Shown here piece after piece: positions 11,451 to 21,870 of a stretch of DNA of 64,000 nucleotides (positions within the stretch are counted from its first letter, which is position 1; every line of letters starts with the position of its first letter). Source of the stretch: Fragum whitleyi (lineage: Eukaryota; Mollusca; Bivalvia; Cardiida; Cardiidae); contig OX411552.1 in NCBI GenBank assembly GCA_948146395.1, positions 11,179,686 through 11,243,685 of the forward strand, given 5' to 3'. The position numbers and the translations under genes were made by a program. A model generated the notes under the pieces. That model ran no database searches and was not told the origin of the DNA. It was given only the letters and a program-made list of their open reading frames with translations.

Positions 11451-13378
11451 TACGCTGCTGGAGGCAGAAGTATATTGGCGTCATCTTCTCTGTCTGTCCG
11501 TCCGTCCATCCATCCGTACATCCATCCACTTTTCTTGTCAACACAACTCCTCCTAAGTTTCTGGCTGGATCTTCTTGAAACTTGGTCAATGGTAGATGTG
11601 CATGAAGGAAGGATTTTATGGTTCGTTGATTTTTGCCTGAGTTATGCCCCTTAAAAATTTAGTCTCTTGGGCTTATTGCCTCAGTTATGCCCCCTTAAAA
11701 TTTAGTCTATGGGGCTTATTATACCCCCGCAAAACGAATGTTTTCGGGGGGTATACTGGAATCAGCCTGTCTGTCCGTCTGTCCGTCCGTCCGTCTGTCT
11801 GTCTGTCCGTCCGTGGACATTTTTACTAGTAATTTTGTGTCACGAACTCCTCCTTCAGTTTTCATTCAATAGTAATGAAACTTCATACAAACAATGATCA
11901 CAAGTTGAAGTTTTGCAAGACGCAATTTTCAAATCTCAACTCCCCCTGGTTCATAAATTATCTCCCCTTGAACTTAGACATTTTTTTTCTATTTGTAACT
12001 ATGTACTGATAATTTTGTGTCGCGAACTCCTCCTTCAGTTTTCATTCAATAGTAATGAAACTTTATACAATCATTGATCATAAGTTGAAGTTTTGCAAGA
12101 CGCAATTTTCAAGTCGCAACTCCTCCTGGTTCATGAATTATCTCCCCTTGAACTTAGACTTTTTTTCCTATATACTAGTATGTACTGATAATTTTGTGTC
12201 TCAAACTCCTCTTTTAGTTTGCATTCATTAGAAATGAATCTTTATACAAACATTGAGCACAAGTAGAAGTTTTGCAAGATGCAAATTTCAAGACTCAACT
12301 CCCCCTGGTTCATAAATTATCTCCCCTGGAACTTAGACATTTTTTCCTATTTGTTACCATGTACTTAAAATTTTGTGTCGCAAACTCCTCCTTCGGCTTT
12401 CATTCAATAGTTATGATTTTTAATACAAATATTGATCATAAGTTGAAGTTTTGCAAGAAGCAATTTTCAAGTCTCAACTCCCCCCCCCCCCCCCCCCCCC
12501 CGGGTCATGAATTATCTTCCCTTGAACTTAGACATTTTTTCTATTTGTTGCTATGTACTGATAATTTTGTGTCGCAAACTCCTCCTTTAGTTTTCATTCA
12601 ATAGTTATGATTTTTAATACAAATATTGATGATAAGTTGAAGTTTTGCAAGACACAATTTTCAAGTCTCAACTCCCTTTGGTGCATGAATTATGTCCCCT
12701 TGAACTTACACCTTTTATGCCGATTGTTACCGTGTACTCATAATTTTGTGTCGCAAACTCCTCCATGAGTTTTCAATCAATAGTAATGAAACTTAATACA
12801 AACATTGAACAAAAGTTAAAGTTTTGCAATAGGCAATTTTCAAGTCTCAACTGCCCTGCTTCAAGAATTAGAACTCTAGCTTTTTTGTACACAAGTAAAA
12901 ATCTTGTGTTGCAAACTCCTCCTTGTTTTCTTTTTCGTTCACATATACTAGTAATTTTGTGTTACAAACACCTCCTTCAGTTTTCCTTCAATAGCTTGAA
13001 AACATTTATCACATGTTTAAGTTTTGCAAGACGCAGTTTAGAGGTCTCAAATCCAAGAGTTATCTTAATATTAGAAGCATGTTTTGCCTCTTCTGTCAAA
13101 GTATCTCATTCTCTGAAAGCACTTGCGGGGGTATTAAGTCACATTCAGTGACAAGCTCTAGTTGAAATTGCAGCCTTGTGAATGCAACTCTTCCTAAGTT
13201 TCTGGCTGGATCTAAATGAAACTTGGTGGATGTTAAAACCAAAATCAGTAGATGAGCATGAAGTAAGGATTTTATGGTTCATTAATTTTACCCTAAATTA
13301 TGCCCCCCTTAAAACTTAGTATCTGGGGCTTATTGAAATTGCAGCCTTTTGAACGCAACTCCTCCTTAATTTTTGTCT
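11451..13378 (+). repeat. Host repeat segments around a nested element
   Basis: Stretches 11451-11718 and 13162-13378 belong to one older repeat with a CTGTCCGTCC tract near 11490-11530 and repeated text such as CTCCTAAGTTTCTGGCTGG and ATGCCCCCTTAAAA. The segment 13162-13378 continues 11451-11718 once the inserted element is removed. The same text resumes at 14284-14550 after another insertion. It resembles the core of a pearl-type element. Confidence 0.65.
11719..13161 (+). mobile_element. Pearl/HINE element (non-autonomous Helentron), 180-bp core units
   Basis: It lies between host A and TT, and the uninterrupted host text (GGGGCTTATTGAAATT, at 13325) shows the empty site. The 5' subterminal inverted repeat ATACCCCCGCAA (11721) is matched by TTGCGGGGGTAT (13123-13134). 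Then come a GTCTGTCCGTCC microsatellite (11768-11815) and seven units of about 180 bp starting AATTTTGTGTCRCRAACTCC (11831, 12011, 12190, 12369, 12563, 12742, 12951). After the 3' subterminal repeat is a hairpin, GTCAC-ATTCA-GTGAC (13138-13152), and the terminus CTCTAG. This is the layout of Helentron-associated elements and of oyster pearl repeats. A C run (12480-12500) interrupts one unit. Confidence 0.8.
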
Positions 13379-14283
13379 TTATTACACTCGGAGAGCATAT
13401 AGCCGCCGCTTCCATCCATCCGTCCGTAATTTCGTCCGTCCGTCTGTCCCCACCAATTTCTCCATAACCCTTGGACCAAAGCAAATGAAACTTACCATGT
13501 GAACTTTCTAAGTTATAGTATTGATGCATCTGTGACGGTTTTTGGATTTGAGGCCTCGTAACGGGAAAAGGGGACTTAGGGTAAAAAAAACAGTTTTTCC
13601 CAAATTTCTCCTAGTCTAACTGTCAGAATTTAGTGACATTTCATATTTGAGTAGCAAATCAGATGCCCTTTACTATAAACAATTTGAAATTAACATGAAA
13701 AAAATATATCATGGAAAAAGGGGGCTAAATGTTTGTTACCTTTACGTTAGCGTGTAAAATACAGTTATTCTTTCATTTTTCCTAATCTTATTCTCAGAAT
13801 TCGATGAAATTTCACATTTGAGTAGCAAATCAGATGCCCTTTACCATAAACTATTTGAAATTTGTGTCTAAAAATATGTCATGCAAAAAGGGGGTTTAAT
13901 GTTGTTACCTTTATGTTAGCTGTATAAGATAACACCTTATTTGAGTCCTTGCAATCTGACCTGAAACCTTATGGGTGGATAGATCTTATGGAGGACAAGT
14001 GCAGTGCACAAGAACTACAACTCTTGCTTGCATAATTTTGGAGTTATTGCCCTTTGTTATTTTTGATACTTAGATTTTGTCTGCAGCATATCCCCTGAAG
14101 TATTATAGCTATCAACTTGAATTTTTATGAGTGGATAGATCTCATGGAGGACAAGTGCAGTGCACAAGAACTACAACTCTTACTTGCATAATTTTGGCAG
14201 GGGATGTCCATGTCCAACATGGCTCTTGTTTTTGTGACAATGCCTTATTCAGGGAGCATAATCCCTCTCTGACGGCTCTGTTT
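13379..14283 (+). mobile_element. Pearl/HINE element, GAGCATAA family
   Basis: 5' end near GGAGAGCATATAGCCGCCG, followed by a CCATCCGTCCGT tract (13411-13450). The core has units with GGAAAAAGGGGGCTAAATG and the widespread GGACAAGTGCAGTGCACAAG text. An internal terminus with a CCATGTCCAACATGG hairpin and CTCTTGTT (14207-14230) suggests nested ends. The outer 3' end has TTCAGGGAGCATAA, a hairpin around CCCTCTCTGACGG, and CTCTGTTT. The host text TTTTTGTCTT|TAAATGAAAC is split by it. A better-preserved copy in the opposite orientation is at 27722-28799. Confidence 0.7.
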
Positions 14284-14729
14284 AAATGAAACTTGGTCAA
14301 TGTCATCACCATAGTTTGTAGATGTACATGGATCAAGGATTTACCGCTCATTTATTTTCCTGAATTATGCTCCCTTAAAACTTAGTGTCTGGCGCTTATT
14401 CAAATTGCAGCCTTGTGAAGGCAACTCCTCCTAACTTTTTGTCTTGATTTAAATGAAACTTGGTCATTTTGAATTTGGTTCTGTCAAAATAAGTAGTGTC
14501 TACAATTATTTTTGTGAAACAGCAGCAAAGTGGCGGCGTATTTTGTGACTATGGCACTCTTGTTAAATTAAGACTAGAGGGTTGAGGACAGTATTTAATC
14601 AATAGTGAGATTTACATTTTCACAGACCTTGACATCTTTTCTAAAATCATCATTTACTTAAATTTCACCTAGCAAACTAATGTTTCCATGGAGCGATTCC
14701 AGTGGAGCGACACTTGGCCCTCCTGATCC

Positions 14730-15111
14730 CAGGGGTCGACACTAACTCCTGAGATTAAGGAGTCCAAGCTCAAAATAAGGAGTCCAAATTTTCATAATGG
14801 AAGACCATTGTGGAAAAGAAGAAATTGCATGTTATAAGCAATTTCTTCTTTTTCCACAATGTTCTACCAAAGAAGAGTTTTTTCTCAAATCACTACAGGA
14901 TGCAAGCAATTGTTTTCTTCAACAACTTTTGTAGTGAAAATATATACAGTTTTGGCAAATGTTAAAAAGGACACTGCTCTGTGCATTTGTTTTTCAAAAT
15001 ATTGTAATAATACCCTTGGAGTCCATTGGACTCCTTACTTCCAAATGGAAGGAGTCCAACTGGTAAACAAGGAGTCTCGGACTCCCGGACTCCCCTTAGT
15101 GTCGAACCTTG
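14730..15111 (+). mobile_element. MITE, CAGGGGTCGACAC termini, 5-bp TSD
   Basis: Starts CAGGGGTCGACACTAA and ends TTAGTGTCGAACCTTG, imperfect inverted termini. GATCC flanks it at 14725-14729 and 15112-15116. The interior carries several GGAGTCCAA words in both orientations and a central hairpin GTGGAAAAGAAGAAATTGC...GCAATTTCTTC (14812-14858). Its end lies 28 bp from the exon at 15140. A second copy is at 19125-19532. Confidence 0.88.
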
Positions 15112-15116
15112 GATCC

Positions 15117-15139
15117 TCACGTATTTCTTTTTATTTCAG
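15117..15139 (+). promoter_or_regulatory. 3' splice site of TMEM223-like intron
   Basis: The pyrimidine-rich TTTCTTTTTATTTCAG ends at 15139. Only 23 bases separate it from the MITE's TSD, so the branch point must lie in this short gap or inside the MITE. Confidence 0.8.
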
Positions 15140-15793
15140 AACATAAAATGGGCCAATCCTGCCAAGAAACCAGAGACTTTCAGTTTAACATCAACATACT
15201 TTCTAGATCAAAGAAAATTTATCCAATTATCTCAGAGACGGTTCATGCACCGAGATGACTTTAGAATAGTAGACAAATCATGGAACAAGCGGGACGATGT
15301 TTCAGAGGAATTTACCTTAGTTTATGATGTTAATATATCAAGTAATCTGAGGCTAGCAATGCTTCTACCATTGACTATTATGATGATTATTTCTGCCGGT
15401 ATTGTAGTAAGTGCGTATGTATTCGGGGTTGAATTTCCAGAAAACTTACCTGAGACCAGCGTTAAAACAAGACATGTTCTGTTTATATTGACAATTTGTT
15501 TATTTACCATGTTCTTAGTTCCAGCTGTGAAAAATTTGAACAGATCAATTTTACGCATATATAATAAGAACAATTCAGATGATTTTATTGCTATAATTCG
15601 AAAAAACTTCACTGGTCAAGAACATTTACCATTTAAAAAATTTGACGCTAAAGGATATTTTGGTCGCGGCTCAAAGGGAAACTTTGTTATTAAAGGTAGA
15701 TCGTTTATGGTGTATGAAGAAGACTTTGCTAAATTTGGAAATCAGATATTGTTTAATGACTGGTTTGGAAGTTATGTAGATACAAAAAGGTAG
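15140..15793 (+). CDS. TMEM223: TMEM223-like, terminal exon
   Basis: 217 codons and a TAG. After a matrix-side segment (KPETFSLTSTYFLDQRKF) comes EEFTLVYDVN, then two hydrophobic helices, exon residues about 72-95 (LAMLLPLTIMMIISAGIVV) and 112-129 (HVLFILTICLFTMFLVPA). The C-terminal block runs from EHLPFKKFDAKGYF to FVIKGRSFMVYEEDF and NQILFNDWFGSYVD. The ending matches the vertebrate TMEM223 pattern (PLK-x-VKGRRFYF ... KLFDN-x-GAYRS) and so does the two-helix layout. TMEM223 is an inner mitochondrial membrane protein tied to cytochrome c oxidase assembly. Joined to exon 1, the protein would be 253 residues, against about 200 in mammals. The frame continues upstream into the MITE without a stop, so the apparent longer N-terminus is an artefact. 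Confidence 0.83.
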   Translation, partial: NIKWANPAKKPETFSLTSTYFLDQRKFIQLSQRRFMHRDDFRIVDKSWNKRDDVSEEFTLVYDVNISSNLRLAMLLPLTIMMIISAGIVVSAYVFGVEFPENLPETSVKTRHVLFILTICLFTMFLVPAVKNLNRSILRIYNKNNSDDFIAIIRKNFTGQEHLPFKKFDAKGYFGRGSKGNFVIKGRSFMVYEEDFAKFGNQILFNDWFGSYVDTKR

Positions 15794-15834
15794 CCGCCTG
15801 TTGAACAACATCCCTCCAGTCTAAAATCTTTATT

Positions 15835-16480
15835 ACCCCAGCCATTTCAGCGAGGGGTATATAGTAATGGTCTCCGTCCCTCATTCCGGCCGCCACCATA
15901 GCACAGGTGGTTAGGCATAAGACTTCCAATCTGGAAGTCGTGGGTTCGATCCTCCGGTGGCGGCAAATATCCTTTCCGATGTTTGTCTCTCACCAATGGG
16001 TATGTAATCGTAAACCTATGTGAGATAGCAGTCGGAGGCTAGGAAAGGGTGTAATGGTAGTACAGGTTAAAGAAATACCAGGAATCCATTGTTGCGTGCT
16101 CCGACGGCCGCGAGAAATTGTTGAAAGAGACGTAAATCCCATTCAAACAAACAAACAGTCCCTCATTCCATCACTTAACTTGTCTGGAGTGTAAAAGCTA
16201 TCAACTTGAAGAATTATAGGTGGATAGATATCAGGGAGGAGAACTGCAGTGCCTAAGAACTACAACTTCTGCTTGCATATTTTTGAGTTATTGCCCTTTG
16301 TTTTTTCAAATATTTAGAGTTTGTCTGTAGCATATTTCTGAAAGTTGAATAGCTATCAACATGAAACTATATAGGAGGATAGATCTCGTAGAGGAGAAGT
16401 GCAGTGCACAAGAACAACAACTCTTGCCTGCATAATTTTGGAGTTATTGCCCTTTGTTATTTTAAACTCTTACTCTTAAA
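15835..16480 (+). repeat. Pearl/HINE fragment split by a SINE
   Basis: 15835-15875 (CCAGCCATTTCAGCGAGG, GGTATATAGTAATGG) and 16170-16480 belong to the same repeat. The latter carries two copies of the GATAGATCTC...GTGCAGTGCACAAGAA...TTATTGCCCTTTGTT text also seen at 13985, 14130, 27890, 28050 and 57110. No gene. Confidence 0.65.
15888..16157 (+). mobile_element. tRNA-derived SINE, full length
   Basis: The head (15890-15965) is tRNA-like: GCCGCCA / TGGCGGC acceptor arms, an A-box-like TAGCACAGGTGGTTAG, a CTTCC/GGAAG anticodon stem, and a B-box GGGTTCGATCC. The body contains CTATGTGAGATAGCAGTCG and CCAGGAATCCATTGTT, and the tail is (CAAA)n. A 12-bp TSD, GTCCCTCATTCC, flanks it at 15876-15887 and 16158-16169. 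It is transcribed by Pol III and mobilised by a LINE partner in the family. Confidence 0.9.
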
Positions 16481-16530
16481 GTATTGGTTGAACTCATGAT
16501 AAGGAAGCTCAGTACAATAGAATCCTTTCT

Positions 16531-16945
16531 TTAATGCTTTTCGGTGGTTTATCCAGAAAAAACGGTAGATTATCACTTGATAATCTCACCGCAAAAGCAG
16601 TGAAATTATCAAAAACTTATACCCTGCTTTTGTGCATTTCATCCTATTTGGCGTCACCTATGCGGGGCGTAATAAGTGATGTCATGATGAATGTTGCATA
16701 GCAATCACGCTCAAAATGTCATGCTTTACGAAAATATGTCCTAGAAGTTTCACATTTTGTCTCATTTTTGCAATAAAGAAAAAGAAATTATCATTAGTTT
16801 TTTCGAGATCATTTAATATTCCATTTTGTGAACAACAAAAGATATATTTTAACTTGTGGCTCTGCCACTCGTGAAAATATAGCTTTTGTTATTCACTTAA
16901 TGAATATAAATCGATCTTTCACTGAAACAAACAATTATCCTCTAT
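16531..16945. mobile_element. Unclassified interspersed repeat, copy 1
   Basis: Text from TTTAATGCTTTTCGGTGGTT to AAACAAACAATTATCCTCTAT is matched by 27640-27727 plus 28800-29128, where it is split by a pearl element. It contains GGCTCTGCCACTCGTGAAAA. Terminal signals are not clear. Confidence 0.6.
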
Positions 16946-16946
16946 T

Positions 16947-17850
16947 TATACCCTCCACCTGTTATACCACCCACCTATGAAGTAGATGGGGGTATGGGGG
17001 TATATTGGTTTCACCATGTCTGTCTGTCTGTCCATCCATCCGTCCGTAGACCTTTTTGTTTCTGGACTCTTATTTGAAGAACCAAGTGACCTACAATCAT
17101 GAAACTTTATACCATTGTTGCTTATGACCAAAGGAAGTGCCCTATTGTTTTGGGGTCACATAGGTCAAAGGTCAAGGTCACAGTCAGCCTTTGTTCAATT
17201 TTCGTTTCCGGACTCTAACTCGAGAACTTAGTGACCTTCAATCATAAAACTTTTTACAAATGTTGCTTATGACCCAAGGAAGTGCCCTATTATTTTTGGG
17301 TCACATAGGTCAAGGTTACAGTTAGCCTTTAATGGGTAGATAATCGTACACCTATGTGAGATAGCAGTCGTAGGCTAGGAAAGGATGTAATGGGAGTACA
17401 GGTGAAAGAAATGCCAGGAATCCATTGTTAGGTGCTCCGGCCGCCGCGATATAACTGCAAAATTGTTGAAAGCGGCGTTAACCATTCAAACAAAGAAACA
17501 AACAGTAAGCCTTTGTTCAATTTTCGTTTCCCGACTTTAACTCAAGAACCAAGTGACCTACAATCATGAAACTTTATGCAAATGTTGCTTATGATCCAAG
17601 GAAGTGCCCTATCGTTTTTGGGTCATATAGGTCAAAGGTCAAGGTCACAGTCAGCCTTTGTTCAATTTTTGTTCCCTGACTCTAACTCAAGAACCAAGCA
17701 ACCTAGAATAATGAAACTTCATGCAAATGCTGCATATGACCTCAATACTTGTTACAAACACATCCTGCGCTAATAGCCCTTGCATTCTGACAGAGTGGAT
17801 GTGTGGGGGGGGGGGGGGGGGTATATGTCCACTCTGCAACAGTTCTAGTT
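16947..17850 (+). mobile_element. Pearl/HINE element, TTATACCCTCCACC family
   Basis: Starts TTATACCCTCCACCTG, followed by a CTGTCTGTCCATCCATCC tract (17018-17046) and about three 190-bp core units with GAACCAAGTGACCTACAATC and AAAGGTCAAGGTCACAG. It ends with a hairpin, CAGAGTGGA (17791-17799) / TCCACTCTG (17828-17836), whose loop holds a G run, then GTTCTAGTT. A SINE is nested at 17331-17501. A relative in the opposite orientation is at 33640-34328. Confidence 0.75.
17331..17501 (+). mobile_element. SINE, 5'-truncated, nested
   Basis: Same body as the SINE at 15888 (from AATGGGTAGATAATCG to the CAAA-type tail) without the tRNA head. The 13-bp TSD ACAGTTAGCCTTT (17318-17330) / ACAGTAAGCCTTT (17502-17514) has one mismatch. 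Confidence 0.88.
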
Positions 17851-18330
17851 ATCTATTAGTCTTCAGTTTACTACATGTATCAAGCTTTTATGGCAGGGGA
17901 TGGCCATGTCAGACATGGCTCTTGTTCCTCTATAAAACCATTTGCAGTGGCCACTCATTTAATCGTCTCAGCAAGATGATTTCATTGAGTACCCACAGCA
18001 CAGGGTTTAAGCAGGGACTAGTGAAATATTAAAATTTGAAACCAAGAAACCCCCTCTTTCTGTAGTTCTTGTGGAGAAAAAATCTAAAGCCTATCAGAAT
18101 GAAAGATGTTGAAATCAGTTATTTGTTTAAAAAATCAGCAGAATAAGGGTTAATGTTTTTACATTTATCTAAAAAAACTATACAAATATCTGTTTGATAA
18201 CATCCCGTATGATATTTTTTATATCACATAGTTATTTTTAGAACAATGATATAATGCGGTTATTTTTAGAAACTTGCATTTCAGTTAGAAACATTCACGA
18301 AAACAAGACAAATAGAGGTTATAAGATAAA
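17851..18330. other. Spacer with a pearl-end scrap
   Basis: 17885-17925 is an isolated pearl 3' end (GGCAGGGGATGGCCATG, hairpin, ACATGGCTCTTGTT). The rest is AT-rich and shows no gene. Confidence 0.5.
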
Positions 18331-18480
18331 TATAATACATACACAGTGTATTGTATGAAAAAAAAAAATCTAACTCAGTTGTAAGAATTGATAATTGTCT
18401 CGGCAGAGCCTCGACAATGATCAATTCTCCCAACCTCGTTAGATATTTTTTTTCATACAAAACACTAAGTATGTATTATA
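18331..18480. repeat. Long palindrome (about 75-bp arms)
   Basis: The arms read TATAATACATACACAGTG ... TTGTATGAAAAAAAA ... TCTAAC ... AATTGATAATTGTC on the left and the reverse complement with scattered mismatches on the right, with the centre at CGGCAGAGCCTCG. No TSD recognised. Probably a foldback MITE. Confidence 0.8.
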
Positions 18481-18672
18481 TATATACAGACACTTATGAT
18501 ATTAAACAGAGCTACAGATAGAGGGGATATTTTCCGTTTCAAATTTGAATTTTTCACTAGTTCTTGCTCAAACCCTATTTATTGGATTCTGATTCCAATG
18601 AGTACCCATAACATAGGGTTTCGTTGGGATTTTAAATTGGAGGTACCCCCTCTCATCTGTACCTTTGATTAA

Positions 18673-18887
18673 CCCTTTGCTGTTTAATCCCTGCTTTTTA
18701 CGTACCTGTGATTTTATTATTGAGAAAACATTGTGAAAAAAGAAGAAATTGCTCCTGACAAGCAATTTCTTCTTTTTCCACACTATTTTCTACCCTACTG
18801 AATGGTTATTTTTCAAATTAAATCCTTTTTAAGTTTTCGTCTGCAAAACCTTTGAATTTGTCCAAAATTTTGTAAAACAGGAAAGGG
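18673..18887 (+). mobile_element. TTAA-type MITE (piggyBac-like ends), full copy
   Basis: TTAA at 18669-18672 and 18888-18891 flanks CCCTTTGCTGTTT ... AAAACAGGAAAGGG. It has a central hairpin GAAGAAATTGC/GCAATTTCTTC (18743-18774) followed by CCACACTATTTTCTACCC. TTAA targets with CCC starts are typical of piggyBac non-autonomous elements. Confidence 0.88.
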
Positions 18888-19124
18888 TTAAAGCACTGTG
18901 CCACCAATTCAGGTCAACTATGAAAAGCTTGTCCAGCAGTCATACAATACAGTTAAAAACATCGTGAAAGTGACACTCAATCTTCTTGAACTGATGTTGA
19001 AGATAGATAGTATATTTAATTGTTGCATTAAGTACATGTGAATAAGTATGTTTGAATTGATAATATGAATAAAATACTTTTTGCAATAACTTTCCTTTTG
19101 GAATGTTTCTGTCCCCTCAATTGC

Positions 19125-19532
19125 CAGGGGTCAACACTAACTTCTGAGATTAAGGAGTCAATTGGACTCCTAACACATGAAATCAAGGAGTCCAAGCTCA
19201 AAGTTAGGAGTCCAAATAATGGAAGAACATTGTGGAAAAGAAGAAATTGCTTGTTAAAAGCAATTTCTCATTTTCCACAATGTTCTACCAAAGAAGAGTT
19301 TTTTCTCAAAACAGTACAGGATACATGCAAATGTTTTCTTCAACAAGCTTTGTAGTGAAATTATATACGGTTTTGGCAAATATTAGAAAGGACACTGCTC
19401 TGTGCATTTGTATTTCAAAATATTGTAATATGGCCCTTGGAGATGATTGGACTCCTTACTTGCAAATAGAAGGAGTCCAACTGATAAGCAAGGAGTCTCG
19501 GACTCCAGGATTCCCCTTAGTGTCGAACCCTG
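19125..19532 (+). mobile_element. MITE, CAGGGGTCAACAC termini, 5-bp TSD
   Basis: Second copy of the family at 14730. It starts CAGGGGTCAACACTAA and ends TTAGTGTCGAACCCTG, with ATTGC at 19120-19124 and 19533-19537. The same GGAGTCCAA words and central GAAGAAATTGC hairpin (19235-19270) are present. Confidence 0.9.
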
Positions 19533-19654
19533 ATTGCTTGATAGAAAAAAATGTACTAGCATTTTGACTTCACATCTTGTTAGAGGTTCATTAAAATTAT
19601 CCTGTTCACATTGTCCTGCTTTACATGAAGCTTTTGCAGACAGTGTAGATGAAG

Positions 19655-19682
19655 GTCAGTCTGCACAGGTGTGCAGTCTGAC
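19655..19682. repeat. Short palindrome, GTCTGCACAGGTGTGCAG family
   Basis: GTCAG...CTGAC around TGCACAGGTGTGCA. Related short palindromes, usually followed by CTTAGTC...CCTGCTTT, occur at 26126-26155, 35053-35081, 55591-55612 and 61706-61735. Confidence 0.7.
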
Positions 19683-19930
19683 CTTAGTCTAAATTACCTG
19701 CTTTATACTTGTAACTTTTGTGGGAAAATTCTTAGCCAGAGGGATTTGAAAGTTGGAACAAATAGCATTTTTTTTTTAAACAATGTTTAAATTCAGCAGG
19801 ATAAGGGTTTTATTGTGCATTCACTATTGGTACAAGGGAGGTAAATATATCTGGAACAGTTTTTACACTGTTACACAGTTGTCTTTCTTGAAATTAGAAA
19901 ATTTTCATCATCTTTAGCTTGGGTGTTTTT

Positions 19931-21286
19931 TTTAGCTTGCCCGAGCTGAAGATCTCGGAAGAGCTATTGTCATACCCTCGGATGTCTGCGTCAACGTCGG
20001 TGTCGGCGTCCGCATTAGGTTAGTTTTTTATTTCTATTAATATTCATCCTAGAGGCTTTATTTTTTACAGAAACACTCATTAGGGCATAGGCTTTCATTT
20101 GAGACCGACATCCATGTCGAAATGACCTTTAGACTGTGACCTTGACCCTTTCAAAAAAACTTTAACCAAAAACTTTAACCAAAAACTTTAACCAAAAAAA
20201 CTTTAACCTTGCTTATATTTTCTGTAAGCTTTAAACTAGAAACATCATTACTTCATATGCACACTCATTAGTTGATAGGCTTTCACCATAGACAAAGGTC
20301 CTTGACAATTTGACCTTGACCTCAACCCTTTGTGGACTTAGAAACACTTTAACCAAAAAACTTTAACCAAAAACTTTAACCTTGCATATATTTTTTTAAT
20401 GCTCTAACCTAGGGACATCATAGCTTCATATATATACTCACCAGGTGATAGGCTTTCACCAGAGACCAAGGTCCTTCACAATTTTGACCTTGACCTTTAC
20501 CATTTGTGGACTTAGAAAAACTTTGACTGTAAACTTTAACCAAAAACTTTAACCTTGCTTATATTTTCTGAATGCTTTAACCTAGGGACATCATTTCTTC
20601 ATATACATACTCATTAGGTGATAGGCTTTTGTGAGAGATCAAGGTCCTTGATAATTTGACCTTGACCTTTTATGAAATTAGAAATACTTTAACCGAAATT
20701 CTTTTACCAAAAACTTTAACCTTGCTTATATTTTCTGAATGCTTTAACCTAGGGACATCATTACTTCATATACATAGTCATCAGATGAAAGGCTTTCACC
20801 AGAAACCAAGGGCCTTGACAATTTGACCTTGACCTTTTATGGACTTGGAAAAACTTAAACTGAAAAACTTTAACCAAAAATTTAACCTTGCTTATATTTT
20901 CTAAATGCTTTACTCAGGTACATTATTACTTCAAACACATACTCACTAGGTGATAGGCTTCTACAGAGACCAAGGTCCTTCACAATTTGACCTTGATCTT
21001 GACCTTTTGTGGACTTAGAAAGATTTTAAAGAAAAACTTCCATGTTTGATACAAAGAAATTCCATTGGTAACCTCATCTGCTTGTAGGCTTTCACTTTAC
21101 CCTAACCTTATACATGCAATTAAAACATAAAAGTTTTTATATTTCTTAATTACTACTCAAACAGATATATTAGATCATGGACTTTAACATTGAAAGAAAC
21201 CACTTTGAACTTCAGTTTTCGGTCAAGCGCTGTTTGTGACAAGCAGCTGTTTGGGCGAGCTACGTTGTCCGCAGACAATTCTTGTT
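19931..21286 (+). mobile_element. Pearl/HINE element with GACCTTGACC core units
   Basis: The 5' subterminal repeat TTTAGCTTGCCCGAGC is matched near the end by TTTGGGCGAGCTA (21250-21262). It is followed by the hairpin TTGTC-CGCA-GACAA (21265-21278) and the terminus CTTGTT. The core has six units of about 165-190 bp (20120-21010) with ACCTAGGGACATCATTACTT, GGTGATAGGCTTTCACC and GACCTTGACC. It differs from the other pearl elements here in having no GTCTGTCC tract, only GTCGGTGTCGGCGTCCG near 20000. Confidence 0.75.
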
Positions 21287-21870
21287 GTGGTTTTTTTTTT
21301 AAAAAAATGAGGTATTGCTTTAGCCTTCAAATCAGTATTTTAGTTGTCCTAAACCTTCGACATTTTTCTGTTACTCAAGTCATGAACAAAAATAACCTCC
21401 ATTTTCAAGGTGCTGCAAATTTTTATTCCTAAATAATTATATATCTCTGGCACAATAAATTACAAGTTTTTAAACATCACCTGTCTGTCTGTAAAAAAAT
21501 CTTAGCCATTCAACTACTAGTAAATATTTTCATGTAACTTCAACACTATATGAGCTACAATATACAATGCTCATATTTGACATTTATGCATTATCAATGC
21601 ATATTGAAAGTAAGGACACCAAATAAGGTTAAGTTCAATTTTCATGGACAAACATCGAAGTAAAATTTTTAGAAAATACCATTTCCATGAGGGTAAGTGT
21701 TTTTATGAACACATCTTGCTAGCCCTTCTATTTTTGGAAGAAAATGTTGCAATCATCATGACCATGAGTTTGTTTGCTTGGTTATTTCTTTTTTTTTTTA
21801 TCTAGTATGAATGTTGTCTGCCTTCTGGTTTCATGGAAGAAGATTTTTGAAGATTTTCCTATTTTTACCC
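21287..21870. other. Spacer
   Basis: AT-rich, no exon or repeat recognised. Confidence 0.4.

Noticed and set aside
15026..15139. N-terminal extension of the TMEM223 exon
   Set aside because: This stretch is MITE plus intron, starts at a TTG, and ends at a good splice acceptor at 15139.
15890..15965. Possible functional tRNA gene
   Set aside because: The T arm does not pair well, a 200-bp SINE body and CAAA tail follow, and a 12-bp TSD encloses the whole, so it is a SINE head.
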